NCBI RefSeq assembly: GCF_015461835.1
Contig: NZ_JACOPX010000019.1
Span: forward strand, 1-64,000
Length of the DNA: 64,000 nt
Direction of reading: 5' to 3'
DNA from: Pseudomonas neuropathica
GTDB taxonomy: Bacteria; Pseudomonadota; Gammaproteobacteria; Pseudomonadales; Pseudomonadaceae
A program made the position numbers and the translations under genes. This document shows, piece by piece, positions 42,409 to 50,241 of the stretch (its first letter is position 1; the number at the start of each line of letters is the position of its first letter). Below the pieces are notes generated by a model, which saw nothing but the letters and a program-made list of their open reading frames with translations, did no database searches and was not told the DNA's origin.

Positions 42409-43271
42409 CAGGCCGGAGACATTTCCTGCGCCAACCCAAGAAACGCCGCCGGCAACCGCGCGCCCTTCCTTTCTTTAAGGCAATAAAGGTACTCAGGAAT
42501 CTGCGGCGCATTCTCGATCGTCAGCACCCGCAACTGCGGATCATGCGGCACTTCCTGCCGGGCAATAATACTGATGCCGATATTGCGCAACACCGCCTCC
42601 CGAATCGACTCACGACTACCAATCTCCAGCAACGGCCCAAAACTTACCCCGGCGCTGGCCAGCAACTCTTCCGTCAGCCGCCGCGTCGTTGAGCCGGTTT
42701 CGCGCATCAACAAGGTATGCCCGGCCAGTGCGCTCAATGTCACATGATCATAGGCCGCCAGCGGATGGTTGCGATGCACCGCCAGCACCAGTGGATCAGT
42801 GCCGAGCACCCGGCGAATCAATCGCGCATCGTCGAGCAACTGTGACGAAGCGGCGACGTCCACTCGGTAATCCTCCAGCGCTTCGAGCACCTGCTGCGAG
42901 TTACCGATTTCCACCGACACTTCCACCTGTGGCAAGCGCTCGCGGAAGGTCTTCACCAGATCGAGGATGTAATACGGCGCCGTCGCGGCAATGCGCAAAG
43001 TACCCTGCACCTGACCGCTGTTGCGCAGGAAGAACTCGATGTCGGCCTCCTGCTGCAACAGCGTCTTGACCATCGGCAGCAACCGCGCACCTTCGTCGCT
43101 GACGCTCAGACGCCGGCCGCCACGGTAGAACAGTTCCACCGAATACTGGCTTTCCAGATTGCGGATCTGCGTGGTCACGGTCGGTTGGCTGAGACCGAGT
43201 TTTTTCGCCGCCAGCGTGATGCTGCCCAGGCGGGCGACCATGTAAAACGCTTTCAGCTCGGCACTCAGCAC
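42408..43271 (-). CDS. LysR family regulator, probable control of the phosphonate operon
   Basis: A 287-residue LysR protein starting at GTG, preceded by GAGGAAAGG. The N-terminal helix-turn-helix is GSITLAAKKLGLSQPTVTTQIRNLE, followed by the substrate-binding domain (GTLRIAATAPYYILDLVKTF). It lies immediately upstream of the phosphonate operon in the same direction, so the usual divergent LysR layout is absent. Regulation of that operon is inferred from position. It starts 13 bp after the metal ATPase gene ends but is unlikely to share its function. Confidence 0.88.
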   Translation of the reverse strand: MLSAELKAFYMVARLGSITLAAKKLGLSQPTVTTQIRNLESQYSVELFYRGGRRLSVSDEGARLLPMVKTLLQQEADIEFFLRNSGQVQGTLRIAATAPYYILDLVKTFRERLPQVEVSVEIGNSQQVLEALEDYRVDVAASSQLLDDARLIRRVLGTDPLVLAVHRNHPLAAYDHVTLSALAGHTLLMRETGSTTRRLTEELLASAGVSFGPLLEIGSRESIREAVLRNIGISIIARQEVPHDPQLRVLTIENAPQIPEYLYCLKERKGARLPAAFLGLAQEMSPA

Positions 43272-43284
43272 AACCTTTCCTCAT

Positions 43285-45594
43285 CTATTTGCGCAGCAGG
43301 CGCAAACCGTTGAACACCACCAACAGACTCACGCCCATGTCGGCAAACACCGCCATCCACATGGTGGCGAGTCCAGCGAAGGTTACCGCAAGAAAGATAG
43401 CCTTGATCACCAGCGCCAGCGCGATGTTCTGTTTCAGGATGCTGGCGGTGTTGCGCGACAAGCTGATGAACGCCGGGATTTTGCGCAGATCGTCGTCCAT
43501 CAGGGCGACATCGGCGGTTTCGATGGCGGTGTCGGTACCAGCAGCGGCCATGGCGAAACCGATCTCGGCGCGGGCCAGTGCCGGCGCATCGTTAATGCCG
43601 TCGCCGACCATGCCGACACGATGGCCCTGCTTGTACAGGTCTTCAATGGCTTGCAGCTTGTCAGTCGGCAGCAAATCGCCCCGAGCTTCATCGATGCCAA
43701 CCTGCGCGGCAATTGCTTGGGCGGTGTGGACGTTGTCGCCGGTGAGCATCAGGGTTTTCACCCCGAGTTCGTGCAACTGGCGGATCGCTTCGCGGCTGGT
43801 CTCCTTAACGGTGTCGGCCACAGCAAACAGCGCCAGCGGGCCGGAGCTGTCGAGCAGCAGCACCACGGATTTACCCTGTTTCTCCAGCGCGAAGAGTTTT
43901 TCTTCCAGCGCTGGCGAGCACAGACCGAGTTCTTCGACCAGACGATGGTTACCCAAGTGGTAGGTCTGGCCGTTGATCTCGCCTTTGACGCCACGCCCGC
44001 CCAACGCTTCGAAGTTATCCACAATCAGCGCATCGAAGTTTTTATCCACAGCGGCGTTGGCGATGGCCAACGATACCGGGTGATCGGAACGTCCGGCCAA
44101 CGCCGCAGCGATTGCTGGTGCGGTGGCATCGGCGGTTGGATCGAGCGACAGGTAATCGGTCTGCACCGGTTTGCCGTGGGTGATCGTCCCGGTTTTATCC
44201 AGCGCCAGATAGTCGAGCTTGAAACCGCCCTCCAGGTACACGCCACCCTTGACCAGAATGCCTTTGCGCGCCGCTGCCGCGAGGCCGCTGACGATGGTCA
44301 CCGGAGTGGAAATCACCAGTGCACATGGGCACGCGACCACCAGCAACACCAGCGCACGGTAGATCCAGTCAAACCACACAGCGCCCATGAACAGCGGCGG
44401 AATGATCGCCACGGCCAAGGCAAAGACGAACACCACCGGCGTGTAGATTTTCGAAAACTGATCGACGAAGCGCTGGGTCGGTGCGCGCGCCCCTTGGGCT
44501 TGTTCGACGGCGTGGATGATCCGCGCCAAGGTCGAATTGTTCGCCGCAGCGGTGACCGCGTATTCCAGCGAACCGGCCTGGTTGATGGTGCCGGCGAAAA
44601 CTTTGTCGCCGACGGTTTTCTCGACTGGCAGGCTTTCACCGGTGATCGGCGCCTGGTCGATGGTCGAACTGCCGCTGACCACTTCGCCGTCCAGCGCGAT
44701 ACGCTCGCCGGGTTTCACTCGCACGCGGGCACCGAGTTCGACGCTTTTCACGTCCTGTTCGACCCACGAACCGTCAGCCTGCAACACCGTGGCTTGCTCC
44801 GGCGTCATTTGCATCAGGCCGCTGATCGCGTTGCGCGCACGGTCCAGCGAGCGCGCCTCGATCAGCTCGGCAACGGTGAACAGGAACATCACCATTGCCG
44901 CTTCCGGCCACTGGCCGATGAGGATGGCACCGGTGACGGCGATGCTCATCAGCGCATTGATGTTGAGGTTGCGGTTCTTCAGGGCGATCCAGCCCTTTTT
45001 GTAGGTGCTCAAGCCACCGCTGAGGATCGACACCAGCGCGATGATCGCCACCACCCAGGTCGGTGCGGCGTTGGTGAAGTGAATGACTTCGGCAGCGAGG
45101 GCGCCGACACCGGACAGCGCCAAGGGCCACCAGTGCTTTTTCACTGGCGCCGGGGCCGGTGCTTCGACGCCCGCCTCCAGGGGCTCGGCGTGCATGCCGA
45201 GGGATTTGATCGCTTCGGTGATCGGCTCGGTGCCCGGCAGGTTATGGGTCACGCCGAGTACGCGGTTGATCAGATTGAATTCCAGTTGCTGCACGCCGGC
45301 GAGTTTGCCGAGCTTGTTCTGGATCAGCGTCTGCTCGGTCGGGCAGTCCATCGCCTCGATGCGGAAACTGCTCAGCCGCGCGTCGGCGGTGGTCTTTTCG
45401 CTCAGTTGCACCAACGCAGGCGCTGCAGCTTTCGACGAGCAGCAGGAATCTTCGTGCGCATGAACCGGTGCCGGCGCAGCGACTTTCGACCCGCAGCAAG
45501 CATCGCCACCCTGTGAATGTTTATGCACTGGCTGCAATTTATGACTGTGATCGTGCCCGTCGCCGGGCTTATGGGTGTGCTGGGAATCGCTCAT
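43285..45594 (-). CDS. cadA: Zn/Cd/Pb-translocating P1B-type ATPase
   Basis: Exports divalent soft metals from the cytoplasm. The 769-residue protein has a His-rich N terminus (HTHKPGDGHDHSHK) and two CC clusters (ACCGSK, SCCSSK). A heavy-metal-associated domain follows, with MDCPTEQ in place of the usual CxxC, as in other Pseudomonas CadA/ZntA proteins. It also shows a membrane CPC motif (VACPCALVIST), phosphorylation site DKTGTITHG, HP motif (RSDHPVSLAIA) and hinge GDGINDAPALA. Divergent from a CadR-like regulator with a classic MerR-type promoter between them. Confidence 0.95.
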   Translation of the reverse strand: MSDSQHTHKPGDGHDHSHKLQPVHKHSQGGDACCGSKVAAPAPVHAHEDSCCSSKAAAPALVQLSEKTTADARLSSFRIEAMDCPTEQTLIQNKLGKLAGVQQLEFNLINRVLGVTHNLPGTEPITEAIKSLGMHAEPLEAGVEAPAPAPVKKHWWPLALSGVGALAAEVIHFTNAAPTWVVAIIALVSILSGGLSTYKKGWIALKNRNLNINALMSIAVTGAILIGQWPEAAMVMFLFTVAELIEARSLDRARNAISGLMQMTPEQATVLQADGSWVEQDVKSVELGARVRVKPGERIALDGEVVSGSSTIDQAPITGESLPVEKTVGDKVFAGTINQAGSLEYAVTAAANNSTLARIIHAVEQAQGARAPTQRFVDQFSKIYTPVVFVFALAVAIIPPLFMGAVWFDWIYRALVLLVVACPCALVISTPVTIVSGLAAAARKGILVKGGVYLEGGFKLDYLALDKTGTITHGKPVQTDYLSLDPTADATAPAIAAALAGRSDHPVSLAIANAAVDKNFDALIVDNFEALGGRGVKGEINGQTYHLGNHRLVEELGLCSPALEEKLFALEKQGKSVVLLLDSSGPLALFAVADTVKETSREAIRQLHELGVKTLMLTGDNVHTAQAIAAQVGIDEARGDLLPTDKLQAIEDLYKQGHRVGMVGDGINDAPALARAEIGFAMAAAGTDTAIETADVALMDDDLRKIPAFISLSRNTASILKQNIALALVIKAIFLAVTFAGLATMWMAVFADMGVSLLVVFNGLRLLRK

Positions 45595-45624
45595 TGGTCG
45601 CGTCCATGAAGGTGCCTGTTGCCA

Positions 45625-45655
45625 AGTAAAGACCCTGTAGCCACTATAGGGTCAA
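45625..45655 (-). promoter_or_regulatory. MerR-type promoter and operator of the metal ATPase
   Basis: On the minus strand TTGACC (45655-45650) and TTTACT (45630-45625) are 19 bases apart, the overlong spacer typical of MerR-family activation. The dyad ACCCTATAG-TGG-CTACAGGGT (plus-strand 45632-45652) fills the spacer. A metal-bound CadR dimer would untwist it to switch the ATPase gene on. Confidence 0.9.
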
Positions 45656-45678
45656 GCACCCTTTTGGAGATTGTCGTC

Positions 45679-46128
45679 ATGAAGATCGGAGAACTGGCCA
45701 AACTCACCGACTGCGCCGTGGAAACCATCCGCTACTACGAACGCGAAAACCTCCTGCCGGAACCGGCTCGCAGCGACGGCAACTACCGCGTCTACACCCA
45801 GGCCCACGCCGAACGCCTGACCTTCATCCGCAACTGCCGCACCCTCGACATGACCCTCGAAGAAATCCGTAGCCTGCTGGCCATGCGTGACAGCCCGCAG
45901 GATCAGTGTGAAAGCGTGAATACGCTGATCGATGAACACATCCAGCATGTGAAGGCGCGGATTGATGGCTTGTTGGCGTTGCAGACACAACTGCTCGACC
46001 TGCGCCAACGTTGTGGCGAAGGGCCGATGGCCGATCAGTGCGGAATTTTGCAGCGCCTGGAAGTGAGTGGCGGGGTTGTCGCAACCGAAGTCGAACATTC
46101 ACACGTAGGCCGCAGCCACGGCCATTAA
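45679..46128 (+). CDS. cadR: CadR-like MerR family metal-responsive regulator
   Basis: A 149-residue MerR protein: MKIGELAKLTDCAVETIRYYERENLLP (helix-turn-helix with RYYE), dimerisation helix, and metal-binding cysteines in FIRNCRTL, QDQCESV and DQCGILQ. The C-terminal tail HSHVGRSHGH is His-rich, as in CadR of P. putida. The ATG at 45679 is preferred over the open extension to 45619. It should activate the divergent ATPase in response to Cd, Pb or Zn. Confidence 0.93.
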   Translation: MKIGELAKLTDCAVETIRYYERENLLPEPARSDGNYRVYTQAHAERLTFIRNCRTLDMTLEEIRSLLAMRDSPQDQCESVNTLIDEHIQHVKARIDGLLALQTQLLDLRQRCGEGPMADQCGILQRLEVSGGVVATEVEHSHVGRSHGH

Positions 46129-46144
46129 GAACACCACAAAACAC

Positions 46145-46234
46145 TGTGGGAGCGAGCTTGCTCGCGAAAGCGGTGGTTCAGTCGACACTTCTATCAACTG
46201 AAACTCCACTTTCGCGAGCAAGCTCGCTCCCACA
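46145..46234. repeat. REPIN, GTGGGAGCGAGCTTGCTCGC family
   Basis: Head-to-head pair of GTGGGAGCGAGCTTGCTCGC units between the converging cadR-like and thyA genes. Confidence 0.9.
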
Positions 46235-46254
46235 GGGCTGTTGCGTACTACTTG

Positions 46255-47226
46255 TCAGACCGCCATCGGCGCGGTCATTGGCGCGTGGTGTTCATAGCCT
46301 TCCAGCGAGAAATCGCTCGGCTCGACCAGCTCCAGCCACTCCGGCTGATAAACACCGGTCTTGGCAAACTCGGGCACACGATCCGAGATCTTCAGCTTAG
46401 GCATGGCGAACGGCTCGCGCTTGAGCTGTTCGTTGAGCATGTCCAGGTGGTTCTCGTAGACGTGCGCATCACCGATGAAATAGGTGAACCAGCGCGGCGT
46501 GTAGCCGGTCAGGCGACCGATCAGGCTCAGCAACGCAGCGCCTTCGGTGAGGTTGAACGGCGTGCCCAGACCCAGGTCATTGGAGCGGATATACAGGGTC
46601 AGGGAGATCTCTTTGGTCTCGACGTTCGGGTGGAACTGGTACAGCAGATGGCACGGCGGCAGGGCCATTTCATCCAGCTGCGCGACGTTCCAGCCGTGGA
46701 ACAGAATACGGCGGCTGCCTGGATCGTTGATGATCGTGTCGACGCACTGGCGCACCTGATCAATGGCTTTGTACAGCACCACGTAGGCCTGGCCGTCTTC
46801 TTCGCCCTGAGCGATCTGCTTGTAGCCGTTGCTCAAGGTTTGTTCGATGGCAGCGGTGTTGCTCAGCGGGATCTGCTTGTACGCCGGCCATTTGCGCCAT
46901 TGCACACCGTAGATTTCGCCGAGGTCGTCGTCGCCCTGACGGAACGGGTTGGCCAGCCACTGCGCGTTTTCGTTGGCGTTCTGGTCCCAGACCTTGCAGC
47001 CCAGCGCCCGGAATTCAGCGGCGTTGTTCACGCCACGCAAAAATCCGCACATCTCGCCGATGGCCGATTTGAAGGCCATTTTGCGCGTGGTGATCGCCGG
47101 AAAACCTTCCTGCAGATCGAAACGCAGCATCGCACCCGGGAAGCTGATGGTGTTGATACCGGTGCGGTTGGCCTGTTTGGTGCCGTTCTGAATGACGTGC
47201 GAGACCAGTTCGAGATATTGCTTCAT
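46255..47226 (-). CDS. thyA: Thymidylate synthase ThyA (long form)
   Basis: Makes dTMP from dUMP and methylene-tetrahydrofolate. The 323-residue protein has the catalytic cysteine in ALPPCHLLYQFHP, dUMP-binding arginines (GSRRILFHGWN) and the C-terminal EGYEHHAPM. It is about 60 residues longer than the 264-residue E. coli enzyme because of an insert between GVNNAAEFRALGCKVWDQN and the dUMP site, a form known in some Pseudomonas and other bacteria. It is followed upstream by lgt, as in many gammaproteobacteria. Confidence 0.96.
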   Translation of the reverse strand: MKQYLELVSHVIQNGTKQANRTGINTISFPGAMLRFDLQEGFPAITTRKMAFKSAIGEMCGFLRGVNNAAEFRALGCKVWDQNANENAQWLANPFRQGDDDLGEIYGVQWRKWPAYKQIPLSNTAAIEQTLSNGYKQIAQGEEDGQAYVVLYKAIDQVRQCVDTIINDPGSRRILFHGWNVAQLDEMALPPCHLLYQFHPNVETKEISLTLYIRSNDLGLGTPFNLTEGAALLSLIGRLTGYTPRWFTYFIGDAHVYENHLDMLNEQLKREPFAMPKLKISDRVPEFAKTGVYQPEWLELVEPSDFSLEGYEHHAPMTAPMAV

Positions 47227-47276
47227 GAGTTACCTGTGTCCTTTGAGCCCCGGCGTCGCGCGCCGGGGTTCGTAGT

Positions 47277-48092
47277 TTAAGCCGTCGGTGCGAGCGGTGC
47301 TGCCGGCGCGCGACGATAGGCCAGCCAGATCAGGAACAACCCGCCGACGATCATCGGCACGCAGAGCACCTGGCCCATGGTCAGCCAGTTCCAGGCCAGA
47401 TAGCCCAGTTGCGCATCCGGGACGCGGACGAACTCGACGATGAACCGGAAGATGCCGTAGAACAGTGCGAACATGCCGGAAACGGCCATGGTCGGACGCG
47501 GTTTGCGCGAGAAAATCCACAGGATCAGGAACAGCGCCACGCCTTCAAGCGCGAACTGATACAGCTGCGACGGGTGGCGCGGCAGTTGCGCCGGATCGCT
47601 GAACGGCGGGAAAACCATCGCCCATGGCACGTCGGTGGCTTTACCCCACAACTCGGCGTTGATGAAGTTACCGATGCGCCCAGCGCCCAGGCCGATCGGC
47701 ACCATTGGTGCGACGAAGTCCATCAGCTGAAAGAACGACTTGCCGTTACGCTTACCGAACCACAGGGCCGCGAGCATCACACCGATGAACCCGCCGTGGA
47801 ACGACATGCCGCCCTTCCACACTTCGAAAATCAGCGTCGGGTTGGCCAGGTAGGCACTCAGATCGTAGAACAGCACGTAACCCAGACGGCCGCCGACGAT
47901 CACGCCCATCGACATCCAGAAGACCATGTCGGAGAGTTTCTCCTTGGTCCAGGTCGGGTCGAAACGGTTGAGCCGGCGCGACGCCAGCAGCCACGCACCG
48001 CCAATGCCGATCAGGTACATCAGACCGTACCAGTGGATTTTCAGCGGACCGATGGCCAAGGCCACCGGGTCGATCTGCGGGTAAGGCAGCAT
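47277..48092 (-). CDS. lgt: Prolipoprotein diacylglyceryl transferase Lgt
   Basis: Attaches diacylglycerol to the lipobox cysteine of prolipoproteins in the inner membrane. The 271-residue, seven-helix protein has the conserved HGGFIGVMLA segment and the Lgt signature GLGAGRIGNFINAELWG. Complete. It lies 50 bp upstream of thyA and is probably cotranscribed with it. Confidence 0.96.
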   Translation of the reverse strand: MLPYPQIDPVALAIGPLKIHWYGLMYLIGIGGAWLLASRRLNRFDPTWTKEKLSDMVFWMSMGVIVGGRLGYVLFYDLSAYLANPTLIFEVWKGGMSFHGGFIGVMLAALWFGKRNGKSFFQLMDFVAPMVPIGLGAGRIGNFINAELWGKATDVPWAMVFPPFSDPAQLPRHPSQLYQFALEGVALFLILWIFSRKPRPTMAVSGMFALFYGIFRFIVEFVRVPDAQLGYLAWNWLTMGQVLCVPMIVGGLFLIWLAYRRAPAAPLAPTA

Positions 48093-48171
48093 TGCGACTC
48101 CTCGTTAGAGTTGAAACCAAAATTCCCGGGCGACGCTGCCACCTCAGGATTAAGCCAGGATTGCGACGCGG

Positions 48172-48954
48172 TTAAAGCAGGAAGCTCAGACCCACGCTGA
48201 ACAGCAAAGCGGCGAACAGCCGTTTCAGCAAGCGCGGCGACAATCTGTGCGCCAATCGCGCGCCGATGCGGGCGAAAACCATGCTGGTCAGGGCGATGCC
48301 CAACAACGCCGGCAAATACACAAAACCGAGACTATGCGGTGGCAACAACGGATCGTGCCACCCCAGAATCATGAAACTTAATGCACTGACCAGGGCGATC
48401 GGCAGGCCGCAGGCCGACGAGGTCGCCACGGCTTGCTGCATCGGCACGCTGCGCCAGGTCAGGAACGGCACGGTCAGCGAACCGCCGCCCACGCCAAAAA
48501 TCGCCGAGGCCCAACCGATCACACTGCCGGCCACGGTCAGACCGAGTTTACCCGGCACCGTTCGGCTGGCCTTGGGTTTGATGTCCAGCGCCAGTTGCAC
48601 CGAGATGATCAAGGCAAACACGCCGATGATCTTTTGCAGGTGCGGCCCGGAAATCGCTTCCGCAGTCAGCGCGCCGAAACCTGCACCGAGCAGAATGCCG
48701 ACGGCCATCCACATGAAGATCGGCCAGCGCACTGCACCTCGACGGTGATGCTCACGCACGGCGTTGACCGAGGTGAAGATGATCGTCGCCAGCGACGTCC
48801 CGACCGCCAGATGCGTAAGAATCGACTGATCAAAGCCCTGCAAGGTGAAACTGAACACCAGCACCGGCACGATGATGATCCCGCCGCCAACCCCGAACAG
48901 CCCGGCCAGCACGCCCGCACAGGCGCCCAGCGCCAGATAGAGCAGAAATTCCAT
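48172..48954 (-). CDS. TauE/SafE-family sulfite/sulfonate exporter-like permease
   Basis: A 260-residue membrane protein with about eight helices. The repeated signature appears as AGVLAGLFGVGGGIIIVPVLV in the first half and IGWASAIFGVGGGSLTVPFLTW in the second. The frame is open to 49458, but the ATG at 48954 follows a GGGGAGA site and gives family length. Upstream of lgt and thyA in the same direction. Substrate unknown; anion export is inferred from family. Confidence 0.88.
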   Translation of the reverse strand: MEFLLYLALGACAGVLAGLFGVGGGIIIVPVLVFSFTLQGFDQSILTHLAVGTSLATIIFTSVNAVREHHRRGAVRWPIFMWMAVGILLGAGFGALTAEAISGPHLQKIIGVFALIISVQLALDIKPKASRTVPGKLGLTVAGSVIGWASAIFGVGGGSLTVPFLTWRSVPMQQAVATSSACGLPIALVSALSFMILGWHDPLLPPHSLGFVYLPALLGIALTSMVFARIGARLAHRLSPRLLKRLFAALLFSVGLSFLL

Positions 48955-49086
48955 GACCGTCTCCCCAGACCGCATCCGCAAAACCGGAGCAGCATGGTAA
49001 CGGATGCACACCCTTTGGCTCCACTGGCGATGGATGCACGGACGCCGGATGCGTAGAGTGAGCAAAAAACACACAAGGACCACCTT

Positions 49087-49833
49087 ATGTGCCTGATTGT
49101 TTTCGCCTGGCGCCCGGGCCATGCCCAGCCGCTGATCGTCGCGGCCAACCGCGACGAGTTCTACGCCCGGCCGAGCCTGCCACTGACGCAGTGGCCGGAG
49201 GCGCCGCATGTGCATGCCGGACGTGATCTTGAGGCCGGCGGGAGTTGGCTGGGGATTGGCGCCAACGGGCGCTTTGCCGCGCTGACCAATATTCGCGATC
49301 CGCATCAACCGCCAGCGCGCAAGTCGCGCGGTGAGCTGGTGGCGCGGTTTCTGACCGGCGATGCGTCGATTGATGATTATTTGAGCGATGTGGTCGGGCG
49401 TTCGGCGGAATATGCCGGGTTTAATCTGTTGCTCGGCAATAGTCATGAGCTGTGGCATTTCAATGCGCGGATGTCGGAGCCGGTGATGCTGGAGCCGGGG
49501 ATTTATGGATTATCCAATGCCGGGCTGGATACGCCGTGGCCGAAGTTGCTCAAGGCCAAGGCAGCTTTGAGTGCGGTACTGGAGGATCCGCAGCCACAGC
49601 ACTTGCTCGATTTGCTAAGCGATGCCCAGACCGCGCCGGATGTGGAATTGCCGGATACCGGGGTGGGTCTGGCGACGGAGTCATTGTTGTCGAGTGTGTT
49701 TATTGCCAGCCAGAGTTACGGGACGCGGGCGAGTACGGCGTTGATCGTGAAGGCGAATGGGTCGCGGCGGATGGTCGAGCGGAGTTTCGGGCCGTATGGC
49801 GGGCATTTGGGTGAGGTGGAGATAACAGCTTAA
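49087..49833 (+). CDS. NRDE (TANGO2) family protein
   Basis: A 248-residue protein starting MCLIVFAWRPGHAQPLIVAANRDEF, which contains the NRDE motif and the N-terminal cysteine of Ntn-hydrolase-like folds. GGSWLGIGANGRFAALTN follows, also conserved. The family includes eukaryotic TANGO2; its biochemical role is disputed, with haem trafficking and lipid metabolism proposed. Divergent from the TauE-type gene. Its 3' part is richer in G/T third positions than neighbours. Confidence 0.88.
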   Translation: MCLIVFAWRPGHAQPLIVAANRDEFYARPSLPLTQWPEAPHVHAGRDLEAGGSWLGIGANGRFAALTNIRDPHQPPARKSRGELVARFLTGDASIDDYLSDVVGRSAEYAGFNLLLGNSHELWHFNARMSEPVMLEPGIYGLSNAGLDTPWPKLLKAKAALSAVLEDPQPQHLLDLLSDAQTAPDVELPDTGVGLATESLLSSVFIASQSYGTRASTALIVKANGSRRMVERSFGPYGGHLGEVEITA

Positions 49834-49840
49834 AAAGCTA

Positions 49841-50210
49841 CCCTCACCCCAGCCCTCTCCCAAAGGGAGAGGGAGCCGACCGAGGTGTCTTAAGCCGTAC
49901 ATCGACCTGAAAGACCGAGTTGATTATGGATTCGGCAGCACCTTCAGTCGCTGTGAGACGAATACGGCTTCAACCCAGCACCTTCGTCGGTGTGGGTCGA
50001 TTATGGATTCAACACAGCACTTTCAGGTCGGTGCGCTTCGATTATGGATTCAGCACAGCACTATCAGGTCGGTGCGCTTCGATTATGGATTCAGCACAGC
50101 ACTATCAGGTCGGTGCGCTTCGATTATGGATTCAGCACAGCACTTTCAGGTCGGCGGAGTTTTGCAGCATCCCCCAATCAGTCCCCTCTCCCTTTGGGAG
50201 AGGGATAGGC
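49841..50210. mobile_element. Relative of the MITE-like element carrying an internal tandem array
   Basis: Left end CCCTCACCCCAGCCCTCTCC is identical to the 36379 element; the right part (CCCTCTCCCTTTGGGAGAGG) keeps only the inner hairpin. The interior holds two decayed units and then four 41-bp repeats. It fills the 408-bp gap between the NRDE gene and ptsP; no credible gene is present although frames stay open through the array. Confidence 0.65.
49998..50161. repeat. Four tandem copies of a 41-bp unit
   Basis: Each unit starts CGATTATGGATTCAGCACAG and ends TCAGGTCGGTGCGCTT. Units begin at 49998, 50039, 50080 and 50121. Copies two and three are identical; the first and last differ at a few bases. 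Degenerate relatives precede the array at about 49920-49997. Confidence 0.9.
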
Positions 50211-50241
50211 GGGCGGCGTTCCGATGAGGGGCTTTTGATCT

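Noticed and set aside
43621..45516. 631-codon open frame antisense to the metal ATPase gene
   Set aside because: Mirror of a gene with complete P-type ATPase motifs; no start signal of its own.
49998..50161. Possible CRISPR array
   Set aside because: The units are directly adjacent with no spacers between them, and no cas gene is near.
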